Below, piece after piece: positions 1-6,733 of a DNA stretch of 64,000 nt. The notes under the pieces are model-generated. The model was not told the DNA's origin and ran no database searches. It saw only the letters and a program-made list of their open reading frames with translations. The position numbers were made by a program, and so were the translations under genes. Position 1 is the stretch's first letter, and each line of letters begins with the position of its first letter. Origin of the DNA: Thermobacillus xylanilyticus (lineage in GTDB: Bacteria > Bacillota > Bacilli > Paenibacillales > Paenibacillaceae); contig NZ_CAJRAY010000005.1 in assembly GCF_907165215.1 (NCBI RefSeq), positions 42,804 through 106,803 of the forward strand, given 5' to 3'.

Positions 1-96
1 AGTTGGTGCGCGTATGGGCGGATCTGGTGCACAAATGCACCAGATCGGGGCGGTTGGTGCGCGTATGGGCGGATCTGGTGCACAAATGCACCAGAT
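1..96. repeat. Palindrome array 1 (two 51-bp units, left edge)
   Basis: Two nearly identical 51-bp units lie in tandem. Each carries a perfect inverted repeat with 10-bp arms ATCTGGTGCA and TGCACCAGAT around CAAA (22-45 and 73-96). A half-related TTGGTGCG element precedes each palindrome. The array probably continues left of the window. The same core at the same period recurs at 17262-17487. It lies beyond the 3' end of the leftward SRPBCC gene. Open frames through it merely repeat a 17-residue unit and are not believed. Confidence 0.8.
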
Positions 97-156
97 TCTT
101 GCGCATTGCGCAGATCCCCGGGCCGGATCACTTTCGCCTTGTTCCCGGGCTGCAGG

Positions 157-187
157 AAAAAGGGCGGCAAAAGAGGCGAACCGCCCG
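157..187 (-). terminator. Terminator of the SRPBCC gene (leftward)
   Basis: Read leftwards, arms GGGCGG (186-181) and CCGCCC (167-162) enclose a 13-nt loop and are followed by five T (161-157). It lies about 135 bp beyond the stop of the gene at 321-932. Confidence 0.6.
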
Positions 188-320
188 CACGGGGACGGAA
201 GGCGGCCGGCCGATCCGGAGCGGGCGGGAAAACGGCGGAAACCCGGTCAAGGCCGCTGCCCGTAAAACGCGCGGACTTTCTCCCAAGCGTTCACCCGGAG
301 ATCGATATGGCTGTACTTGT

Positions 321-932
321 TCACGGCGCTCCCTCCGTTTCCTGTTGAATCCTGCGCAGCGCTTCTTCCCAATGCCGCCGCATCAGTTCCCGGATATAGA
401 CGTCATCGAGCATTTCCTGATGGATCGCGACGGTCGTCTTGCCCTGGCTCGCGGGCAGGACATACAGCTGCAGCCGGGACGGACGCTCCCATTCCGGCCG
501 CTTCCAGGTCATGCGCAGCTTGCGGAGCGGCTCGATGACCGTCAGCTTGCCCGTCACGCCTTCCGCGGATGTGAACTCGAATCCTTTCTCCAATCGGAAT
601 TCCGGGACGCTGCCGATCCAGAGCTTGCGTCCGCCGGAGGAGAGCATGAAGTTCCATATCCGCTCCTTGCTTGCCGCGAGCGTCCGGCGAACGCCGATCT
701 GCACGCCCGCGTCCTTCGTGACGCCGACCGGCGTGCGGCCCAGCCTTTGCCCGTACAGAACGGCCAGCCATTCGCCCCATTCGTCCGTGAGCCGCCAGGT
801 CTCGCAAATATGATTTTTCATCTGTTCGTGTGACCACATCGGGTCGATGTCCCACTCCAGCCTCGCGATCCACTCCTCCCAGGAGACACCCGTCGCATCC
901 TTGACATCCTGTCTGAAAACGATGCTCGCCAC
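321..932 (-). CDS. DUF4287/SRPBCC (AHSA1-like) domain protein
   Basis: The 203-residue soluble protein has two parts. The first 60 or so residues hold a TGVSWEEWIARL segment typical of DUF4287-type N-termini. The rest resembles the START/SRPBCC fold of AHSA1-like proteins (GVRRTLAASKERIWNFM, then a strand-rich core and a long C-terminal helix). Such proteins bind small hydrophobic ligands, but the ligand cannot be read here. The start is GTG with GGAGGG 9 nt upstream. A TATAAT box (967-972) and a perfect palindrome (980-1004) lie just upstream, so expression is probably repressor-controlled. No catalytic residues were identified. Confidence 0.75.
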   Translation of the reverse strand: MASIVFRQDVKDATGVSWEEWIARLEWDIDPMWSHEQMKNHICETWRLTDEWGEWLAVLYGQRLGRTPVGVTKDAGVQIGVRRTLAASKERIWNFMLSSGGRKLWIGSVPEFRLEKGFEFTSAEGVTGKLTVIEPLRKLRMTWKRPEWERPSRLQLYVLPASQGKTTVAIHQEMLDDVYIRELMRRHWEEALRRIQQETEGAP

Positions 933-966
933 TTCCGCCTTCCCTCCTTCGGCCGGTCATGGCCCC

Positions 967-1004
967 ATTATAGAACGACAACACTGACAGGGGCTGTCAG
1001 TGTT
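967..1004 (-). promoter_or_regulatory. Promoter with palindromic operator for the SRPBCC gene
   Basis: A leftward TATAAT box lies at 972-967. Upstream of it is a perfect 11-bp inverted repeat, AACACTGACAG/CTGTCAGTGTT, around GGG (980-1004). The palindrome covers the position where a -35 box would be, and no good -35 hexamer is visible. It also contains the stop codon of the neighbouring AlkD-like gene (997-999). The shape suits a TetR-like dimer site; no cognate regulator is adjacent in this window. Confidence 0.6.
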
Positions 1005-1728
1005 GAGGTGAACGGCGGGCTGTTCCCGTTTTGCGCTTCATGCCGCGCAGCCTGTTTTTCGTTTCCGCATCGACGCGCAACGATTCGATGATTTTCTGCA
1101 GCGCCTTGTTGTAGGTGAAATCATCCAGCGCATTGTCCTTCAAATACGCCATGGTCCGCTCGGGGTTATGGACATAGCAGACCGAGACGGCCCACGCGAC
1201 GGCCATTTTGACATAGTAGCCCTCGTGCTTGATGCGGTCGAACCTTTGCAGCACGCGGTCGAGGTATTTGTCATCCGCAAAATAGTTGAGCAGCATGACG
1301 ACGCCGAAACGGATCTCGTATTCCCGGTCGGAGGCCAGATACGGCTGCAGGAACTCCCATACCCGCTGCTTGTGCTCCTCCGCGAACTTCAGCCCGGTGC
1401 AGAAACTGTCGCAGACGGACCAGTTGTCGATGCGCGGCACGAATGCGGCCGCATGGCGCAATTTCTCCTCAAGATCGGCTTTGGCATAGCCGATGACCAG
1501 CCCCTGCAGCATCGTCTCCTCGAAATAGAGATTGTCGGTGTGCCGGAGATAGGCGCGCCAATCGCCCAAATCGCCTCTCGCGATCGACTTCGCCAGCTTG
1601 CGCAGCGCCGGCAGCCGGACGCCCAGGATGCGATCGATGCCGATGTTCGGGATCAGCGACGACGAGAACTTCCGATACTGCTCATCCGCCAATTCCATCA
1701 GTTGTGCTCTGATTGTCTGATGATTCAC
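997..1728 (-). CDS. DNA alkylation repair protein, AlkD-like
   Basis: The protein of about 243 residues resembles the AlkD/AlkC-type HEAT-like DNA glycosylases, which remove alkylated bases. Family-like stretches include GVRLPALRKLAKSIAR near the N-terminus and NWSVCDSFCTGLKF in the middle, followed by helical repeats and a basic C-terminal tail (GMKRKTGTARR). An upstream ATG at 1749 opens the same frame, but its codons overlap both the Shine-Dalgarno AGGAGG (1740-1735) and the -10 box, so the GTG at 1728 is the likely start. The stop lies inside the operator of the next leftward gene. Confidence 0.85.
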   Translation of the reverse strand: MNHQTIRAQLMELADEQYRKFSSSLIPNIGIDRILGVRLPALRKLAKSIARGDLGDWRAYLRHTDNLYFEETMLQGLVIGYAKADLEEKLRHAAAFVPRIDNWSVCDSFCTGLKFAEEHKQRVWEFLQPYLASDREYEIRFGVVMLLNYFADDKYLDRVLQRFDRIKHEGYYVKMAVAWAVSVCYVHNPERTMAYLKDNALDDFTYNKALQKIIESLRVDAETKNRLRGMKRKTGTARRSPQH

Positions 1729-1747
1729 AAAATCCCTCCTGACCGCC

Positions 1748-1753
1748 ATTATA
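1748..1753 (-). promoter_or_regulatory. -10 box of the AlkD-like gene
   Basis: A leftward TATAAT occurs 20 bp before the GTG start at 1728. No convincing -35 was seen. Its position argues against translation from the ATG at 1749. Confidence 0.5.
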
Positions 1754-1800
1754 ATTGAGTATAGCAATCGAGATACCCGATCAACAATGTGCGGCAGACG

Positions 1801-1829
1801 TTGACGAAATGACATAAATGACATATCAT
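1801..1829 (+). promoter_or_regulatory. Autoregulated promoter of the GntR-type regulator
   Basis: TTGACG (1801-1806) and TATCAT (1824-1829) are 17 bp apart. Between them lie two GACATA hexamers (1811-1816 and 1820-1825) at a 9-bp period. The same paired element occurs at the permease and binding-protein promoters downstream, which suggests that the regulator controls itself and the locus. Confidence 0.65.
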
Positions 1830-1875
1830 TGAGACGTGCAACAGTGGAAGAATCAGGCGACAGGAGCAATAAGGA

Positions 1876-3045
1876 ATGAACAGTGATCGGCAACCCCTTT
1901 ATATGAAAATCCAGGATCACTTCAAGCAGTTGATCCTGAAAGGCGAACTGAAGGAAAACGACAAGATTCCTTCGGAGAAAGAGCTGATGGAGCAGTTCGA
2001 CGTCAGCCGGATTACCGTCGCCAACGCCCTGATCCAGCTCGCGAAGGACGGCTGGATCTACCGCATTCCGGGCAGGGGCAGCTTCGTCAGCGGCCATATC
2101 GACAAGCGGCTGCTGAGCCAGGCCGCCGCGCGGCCGGAATTCGGGCCCGGCTCGTGGTCGTCTTCGGATTCGGAGCGCCAGGTGTCGACGAAAGTCATCG
2201 GCCTCATCATGCCGGTGCTGGTCGACTATTTCGCGCTGCGGCTCATCCACGGCATCAACCGGGTGATCGGAGACAGTCCGTACCGGCTGCAGATCGTGCA
2301 GACGTTCAACTCGATCGAGCGGGAGAAGGAAGCGATCGCCGACTTCATCGAGAAAGGCGCGGCGGGACTCATCATTTTTCCGAGCGACGCGGAAACGTAC
2401 AACGAGGACATTCTGGCGCTGAAGCTGAACGGGTATCCGTTCGTGCTCGTCGACCGGTATTTTCAGGGCGTGGAGACGAACGTCGTGCACAGCGACGGCT
2501 TCCTGGGCGGGAAGCTGGCCGTCGATTACCTGTGGAGCCTCGGGCACCGGGACATCGCGATCTGCTCGGACTCTCCCCTGTCGACCATTACGGTCGAAGA
2601 CCGCATCAACGGATATCTGGAAGAACTGAAGAACAAGAAGGCGATGATCAACCCGGCGCTCATCCTGACCGATTTCACCGTCGACTACGACGGGGTGGAC
2701 ACCCGGCATCCGCTGTACCGGTTCGTCAAAAACCGGATGGCCACCGCCTACATCACGCTGAACGGGCGGCTCGGGCTGCACATTCACGCCATCTGCCGGC
2801 AAATCGGGCTCCGCGTCCCGGAAGATGTGTCGATCTTAACTTTCGACGACCCGTCTCCCGAGCTGGAGCAGTTCGGCTTCTTCTCGCACATTTCCCAGTC
2901 GGAGCACGAGATGGGCGAGAAGGCGGCGCGCATTTTGCTGGATTTGCTCGAATCTCCGCTGGCACAAGAGCCGAAGTATCACAAAATCGTGCTCGAGCCG
3001 GTGCTTGTGAAGCGCAGGTCGACCGGCCCGGCGCCAGCGCAATAA
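1876..3045 (+). CDS. GntR-family regulator with LacI-type sensor domain
   Basis: This 389-residue protein joins an N-terminal GntR winged helix (about residues 5-75, containing ENDKIPSEKELMEQFDVSR and the wing GRGSFVSG) to a periplasmic-binding-like effector domain (from about 95, VIGLIMPVLVDYF to the end). This is the AraR-like architecture of sugar-responsive repressors. It is the first gene before the importer and glycosidase genes and ends with its own terminator, so it most likely represses them until a sugar binds. The operator candidates are the GACATA pairs at 1811, 3137 and 5116. The inducer is unknown; a mannose-containing sugar is inferred from the GH38 gene. Confidence 0.88.
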   Translation: MNSDRQPLYMKIQDHFKQLILKGELKENDKIPSEKELMEQFDVSRITVANALIQLAKDGWIYRIPGRGSFVSGHIDKRLLSQAAARPEFGPGSWSSSDSERQVSTKVIGLIMPVLVDYFALRLIHGINRVIGDSPYRLQIVQTFNSIEREKEAIADFIEKGAAGLIIFPSDAETYNEDILALKLNGYPFVLVDRYFQGVETNVVHSDGFLGGKLAVDYLWSLGHRDIAICSDSPLSTITVEDRINGYLEELKNKKAMINPALILTDFTVDYDGVDTRHPLYRFVKNRMATAYITLNGRLGLHIHAICRQIGLRVPEDVSILTFDDPSPELEQFGFFSHISQSEHEMGEKAARILLDLLESPLAQEPKYHKIVLEPVLVKRRSTGPAPAQ

Positions 3046-3081
3046 AGGCAGCCGCACAACAGCATCGCCGCTTCGCAGGAC

Positions 3082-3120
3082 AGCACTTGCGTCATTCGAG
3101 ACGCAGGTGCTATTTTTTTT
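3082..3120 (+). terminator. Terminator after the GntR-type regulator
   Basis: A 12-bp stem (3082-3093 with 3100-3111, one G-T pair) and a 6-nt loop are followed by a T-run to 3120. It separates the regulator from the transporter genes. Confidence 0.85.
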
Positions 3121-3134
3121 CGTTCGCACGCATC

Positions 3135-3163
3135 TTGACATAAAAGACATAGTAAAATATATT
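3135..3163 (+). promoter_or_regulatory. Importer operon promoter with GACATA operator
   Basis: TTGACA (3135-3140) and TATATT (3158-3163) are 17 bp apart. GACATA repeats at 3137-3142 and 3146-3151 overlap the -35 and spacer. A reversed half-site (TATGTC, 3176-3181) lies downstream. The arrangement matches the regulator's own promoter. Confidence 0.75.
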
Positions 3164-3211
3164 CAATAATGCAAATATGTCAAAACCTGCGATTGAAGGA
3201 GGCGCAATGGG

Positions 3212-4165
3212 ATGGGACATGCGGATCCGCCGGCCGCGACGGCCGCAAAAAGGCGGACGAAGAGGAACAGAGACGGCCTCATAGCCTTCGTCATCCTGGC
3301 CCCGATGTTTTTGTTCTGGCTTATCGTTTCGGGTTTTCCCACCCTGTTCGGATTTTTCCTCGGTTTCTTCGACTGGGTGGGGTTGAACGATACGCCGAAT
3401 TTCATCGGATTCGGCAATTTTGTTCACTTCTTCCAGAACAAGGTGTACACCGACGCGCTGTGGCGATCGATCTGGCTCGGCGGGCTGGTGACCGCCCTTA
3501 CGCTGCTCGCCGGCTTCGGCGCGGCGCTGCTCATGAATCTCCCGCTGTTCGGCAAAGGGTTCTACCGCTCGATCTGGTACATTCCCGCCATTACGTCCAC
3601 CGTTGCCACGACCCAGGTGTTCAACATATTCCTCGACACGAACAACGGCGTCATCAACAACGTGCTGAAATCGTTCGGCAAGGAGCCGATCGTGTGGCAG
3701 TACTCGGCGGCGTGGGGCATTTTCTGGATCGTGGTGTACTCGGTGTGGAAAGGCGTCGGCGGCGCGGCGCTGATCTGGCTGGCGGGGCTGCAGTCGGTCG
3801 ACCCGGTGCTGTATGAGGCGGCTGCCATCGACGGCGCGGGCCGATGGGGCAAGCTGCGGTATGTGACGCTGCCGGGATTGAAACCGATTGCAACCTACAT
3901 CATGATCACGAGCCTGATCGGAGCGATTCAAATCTACGAGCAGGTGCTGTTCATCACGAACGGCGGACCGTACGGACAGACGGAAGTGCTCGTGTTCCGG
4001 ATTTACCGGGACGGTTTCTGGGACTTCAATCTGGGGATGGCCGGCGCTTCGTCGCTCATCATGGCGGTCATCGTCATCGTGATCGCGGTGCTCTACTACA
4101 ACTGGTCCACCAAATCGGACAGACGGACGACGATCCCGGTCAAACCGGTCAAGGGAGGGCGATAA
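3212..4165 (+). CDS. Sugar ABC transporter permease, MalF/UgpA type
   Basis: The 317-residue membrane protein has a short basic cytoplasmic N-terminus and about six hydrophobic helices. The ABC permease EAA loop, EAAAIDGAG, is at about residue 202. It should form half of the channel of a CUT1-type carbohydrate importer with the next gene. AAGGAGG at 3196-3202 serves the ATG at 3212; another ATG at 3207 is out of frame. No ATPase gene is nearby, so a shared MsmX/MsiK-type ATPase elsewhere is implied. Confidence 0.92.
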   Translation: MGHADPPAATAAKRRTKRNRDGLIAFVILAPMFLFWLIVSGFPTLFGFFLGFFDWVGLNDTPNFIGFGNFVHFFQNKVYTDALWRSIWLGGLVTALTLLAGFGAALLMNLPLFGKGFYRSIWYIPAITSTVATTQVFNIFLDTNNGVINNVLKSFGKEPIVWQYSAAWGIFWIVVYSVWKGVGGAALIWLAGLQSVDPVLYEAAAIDGAGRWGKLRYVTLPGLKPIATYIMITSLIGAIQIYEQVLFITNGGPYGQTEVLVFRIYRDGFWDFNLGMAGASSLIMAVIVIVIAVLYYNWSTKSDRRTTIPVKPVKGGR

Positions 4166-4168
4166 ACG

Positions 4169-5092
4169 TTGGCCGAACCGTTCTGGCTGTCGCTTAGAAA
4201 ACAGTTCACGCCGATCCATCTGCTGGGGCACGCGGTGCTGTTCGGCGTCGGTCTGGTGCTGCTGTATCCGCTCATTTTCATGATTCTGGCCGGATTTTAC
4301 GACAAGAACGAATTCATGACGACGGTGCTGCGCGTCATCCCGATCCCGGAGGAGCCGACCCTGGCCAACTACCGCGCGCTGATCCTCGGCTCGAAGGACG
4401 CCGCCGTCTCGACGTACATGACGAACTCCCTCATCCGCACGGCATACAACACCTTCTGGGCGCTGCTGACGTCCTTCCTGGCCGGCTACGTGTTCGCCCG
4501 CCTGAAATTCAAAGGCCGGGAGCAGTTGTTCCTGATCATGCTCGCGACGCAGATGATCCCGGGCACGCTGGCCATCATCCCGACTTACCTGGAATTCGCG
4601 CGGTTCCCGTTCGCCGGCGGCAACTACATCTTCACGGGCGGAACCGGCATTCTGAACACTTGGTGGGTGTATCTGATCGGCGGACCGGCCATCAACATCA
4701 TGGGCACCTTCCTGGTCAAACAGTCGCTGGAGAAAGTGCCGATCGAGCTCGACGAAGCGGCGATCGTGGACGGAGCCGGCACGCTGCGCATCATTTTTCA
4801 GATTCTGCTTCCGCTCCAGCTTCCGATCATGGCGTTCATCGCCATCACGACCGCGCTCGGCACGTGGAACGATTTCATCACGCCTTTCTTCTACACGAAC
4901 AGCGACAAGCTGCAGACGCTGCCGTCAGCCATTACGCGCATCTCCTCGGTCGGCGCGAGTCCGGGAGCGGTCATCAACTATCCGCTCATCATCACGCTGA
5001 GCCTCGGGATCACGGTTCCCGCCATGTTGATCTTCTTCTTCTTCCAGAAGTACATCGTGCAGGGGCTGGCCAACACCGGCATCAAGGGGTGA
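4169..5092 (+). CDS. Sugar ABC transporter permease, MalG type
   Basis: This 307-residue protein is the second permease of the importer. It has about six membrane helices, an EAA loop (LDEAAIVDGAG, near residue 196) and the C-terminal ending GLANTGIKG that is usual in MalG-type permeases. It starts with TTG only 3 nt after the upstream stop; the ribosome site GGGAGGG lies at the end of that gene, so the two are probably translationally coupled. Confidence 0.92.
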   Translation: MAEPFWLSLRKQFTPIHLLGHAVLFGVGLVLLYPLIFMILAGFYDKNEFMTTVLRVIPIPEEPTLANYRALILGSKDAAVSTYMTNSLIRTAYNTFWALLTSFLAGYVFARLKFKGREQLFLIMLATQMIPGTLAIIPTYLEFARFPFAGGNYIFTGGTGILNTWWVYLIGGPAINIMGTFLVKQSLEKVPIELDEAAIVDGAGTLRIIFQILLPLQLPIMAFIAITTALGTWNDFITPFFYTNSDKLQTLPSAITRISSVGASPGAVINYPLIITLSLGITVPAMLIFFFFQKYIVQGLANTGIKG

Positions 5093-5115
5093 CGAGCAAA
5101 AAAAGTTTTCAATAT

Positions 5116-5159
5116 GACATATTGGACATATTGAATATGGTGAATCGTTGTGCTATGGT
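5116..5159 (+). promoter_or_regulatory. Internal promoter and operator before the binding-protein gene
   Basis: GACATA pairs (5116-5121, 5125-5130) at a 9-bp period repeat the operator seen at 1811 and 3137. TTGAAT (5131-5136) and an extended -10, TGCTATGGT (TATGGT at 5154-5159), are 17 bp apart. A separate promoter would allow high expression of the binding lipoprotein. Confidence 0.55.
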
Positions 5160-5197
5160 AAGGCTGCATATTTCATCAAAAAATGGAGGGTTGGGCA

Positions 5198-6694
5198 ATG
5201 CGTTTCAAACGGGTCTTCATCACCATTCTGGCGCTGCTGCTGGCTCTCGGCATGGCGGCTTGCTCGTCGGGCGGCGGCGGAAATTCGAACGGCGCGGACG
5301 GCGGGTCGAACCCATCCGGCGGCGCCGGCGGGGACGCGAATTCCGGGAATTCCGGCGATTCCGGCAATGCCGGCGGGTCCGGATCGGATGGCGCCGTGAC
5401 GATCATCGTGCTGAATGAAGGCGCGGTCGGCATCGGCGTCGGCGTCGTGTCGGATTTGCTGGTCGAGAAAAAGAAAGGGCTGATGGAAGACGAGACGCTC
5501 ACGCCGCGGGTGAAGGAGGAAGATTTCAACTACGAACCCGGCAAAACGGTGAACCCGCACTTGTTCGGCTATCTCTATCAACAGATCATCAACGAAAAAA
5601 TGAAAGAAAAGAACATCGTGCTGAAAACGGAGGACTGGGGCTGGGGCGAGCCGCTGATCCAGAAGCAGACGGCCGGATTCCTGGCGAAGAACATCCCCGA
5701 CATCATTGTCGGCGAGACGCAGATGCCCGGGTTCGCGCAGCAGGGGCTGCTGGAGCCGTTCCCGGACGACATGGCGGATTACATCCGCGAGAACATCGCG
5801 CCGGCGGCCTGGAAGCCGATGGAGTACGACGGCAAAATCTACGGCTTCGCCGCTCAGCCGGGCGTCAGCAGCCTGTTCTGGAACAAGCGGCTCGTGCGGG
5901 AAGCCGGGCTTGACCCGGACAAGGCGCCGGAGACGTGGGAAGAATTCGCCGCGAACCTGCGTGCTGTGACGGAAGCCGGAAAAGGCAAGTTCTACGGCGG
6001 CGGCGTCTACGCGGGACCGAACTTCGGCGGGTACTTGCGCTTCGGCACGCTGCTCGTGATCAACGGCGGCGGATTCGCGGACGATCAGGGCTATCCGGTG
6101 TTCAACAGCGACGCCAACGTGGAGACGGTCACCTTCCTCCGGGAACTGAACGGCTACCATCCGCCCGGCCTGATGGTGAACACGAACGAGGGCACGTATT
6201 TCGACGCGTTCAAGAAAGAGCAGATCGCGTATCTGATCGACGGGCCGTGGCGGGCCGCCGAAAGCGCCGCGCTCGGTATCGAGTACGGCATGGCGACGAT
6301 TCCGCTGTCGCCGGACGGCCAGCCCGGCAACATTACGATCGGCGCCGCGTTCCATGCCGTGCCGAAGGACGCGAAGAACAAGGAAGCCGCTTTCGAATAC
6401 ATCCGGGCAATGTACAGCGAGGAGATCCAGCAGCTCATCGCGGATACCGGCGTCCGCTCGCCGGTGCTGAAGTCGGTCGCTGAAAACGGGGATTATCAGG
6501 CGAAGCATCCGGAAATGTACCAGCACTACCTCGCCATGGCGGGCAACGTGCAGGGGCTGCCGACGTTCGCGAAAGAAAACTCGAAAGTATGGCAAATCTT
6601 CGGCGACGCGGTGGCCAAGGCCATCATGACGAAAGGCGACGTCAGGCAAATTCTGGATGATGCCCAGAAGAGCGCGGAAACCGCGGTCAAGTAA
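5198..6694 (+). CDS. Extracellular solute-binding lipoprotein of the glycan importer
   Basis: The 498-residue protein starts with a lipoprotein signal (MRFKRVFITILALLLALG) and lipobox MAAC, then a Gly/Ser/Asn-rich linker of about 40 residues and a type-1 sugar-binding fold (for example GEPLIQKQTAGFLAKN and the C-terminal KAIMTKGDVRQILDDAQ). It should be anchored outside the membrane and deliver oligosaccharide to the two upstream permeases. An ATG at 5183 is in frame but overlaps the Shine-Dalgarno GGAGGG (5185-5190), so 5198 is the start. Its length is somewhat above the usual 420-450 residues. Confidence 0.92.
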   Translation: MRFKRVFITILALLLALGMAACSSGGGGNSNGADGGSNPSGGAGGDANSGNSGDSGNAGGSGSDGAVTIIVLNEGAVGIGVGVVSDLLVEKKKGLMEDETLTPRVKEEDFNYEPGKTVNPHLFGYLYQQIINEKMKEKNIVLKTEDWGWGEPLIQKQTAGFLAKNIPDIIVGETQMPGFAQQGLLEPFPDDMADYIRENIAPAAWKPMEYDGKIYGFAAQPGVSSLFWNKRLVREAGLDPDKAPETWEEFAANLRAVTEAGKGKFYGGGVYAGPNFGGYLRFGTLLVINGGGFADDQGYPVFNSDANVETVTFLRELNGYHPPGLMVNTNEGTYFDAFKKEQIAYLIDGPWRAAESAALGIEYGMATIPLSPDGQPGNITIGAAFHAVPKDAKNKEAAFEYIRAMYSEEIQQLIADTGVRSPVLKSVAENGDYQAKHPEMYQHYLAMAGNVQGLPTFAKENSKVWQIFGDAVAKAIMTKGDVRQILDDAQKSAETAVK

Positions 6695-6733
6695 CCGTAC
6701 CGGAAAATCGCAAGGGATAGGAGTTTTGGGAGC

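Noticed and set aside
3-833. 276-codon frame beginning in palindrome array 1
   Set aside because: The first 34 codons are just two copies of the 51-bp repeat and the rest is antisense to the SRPBCC gene.
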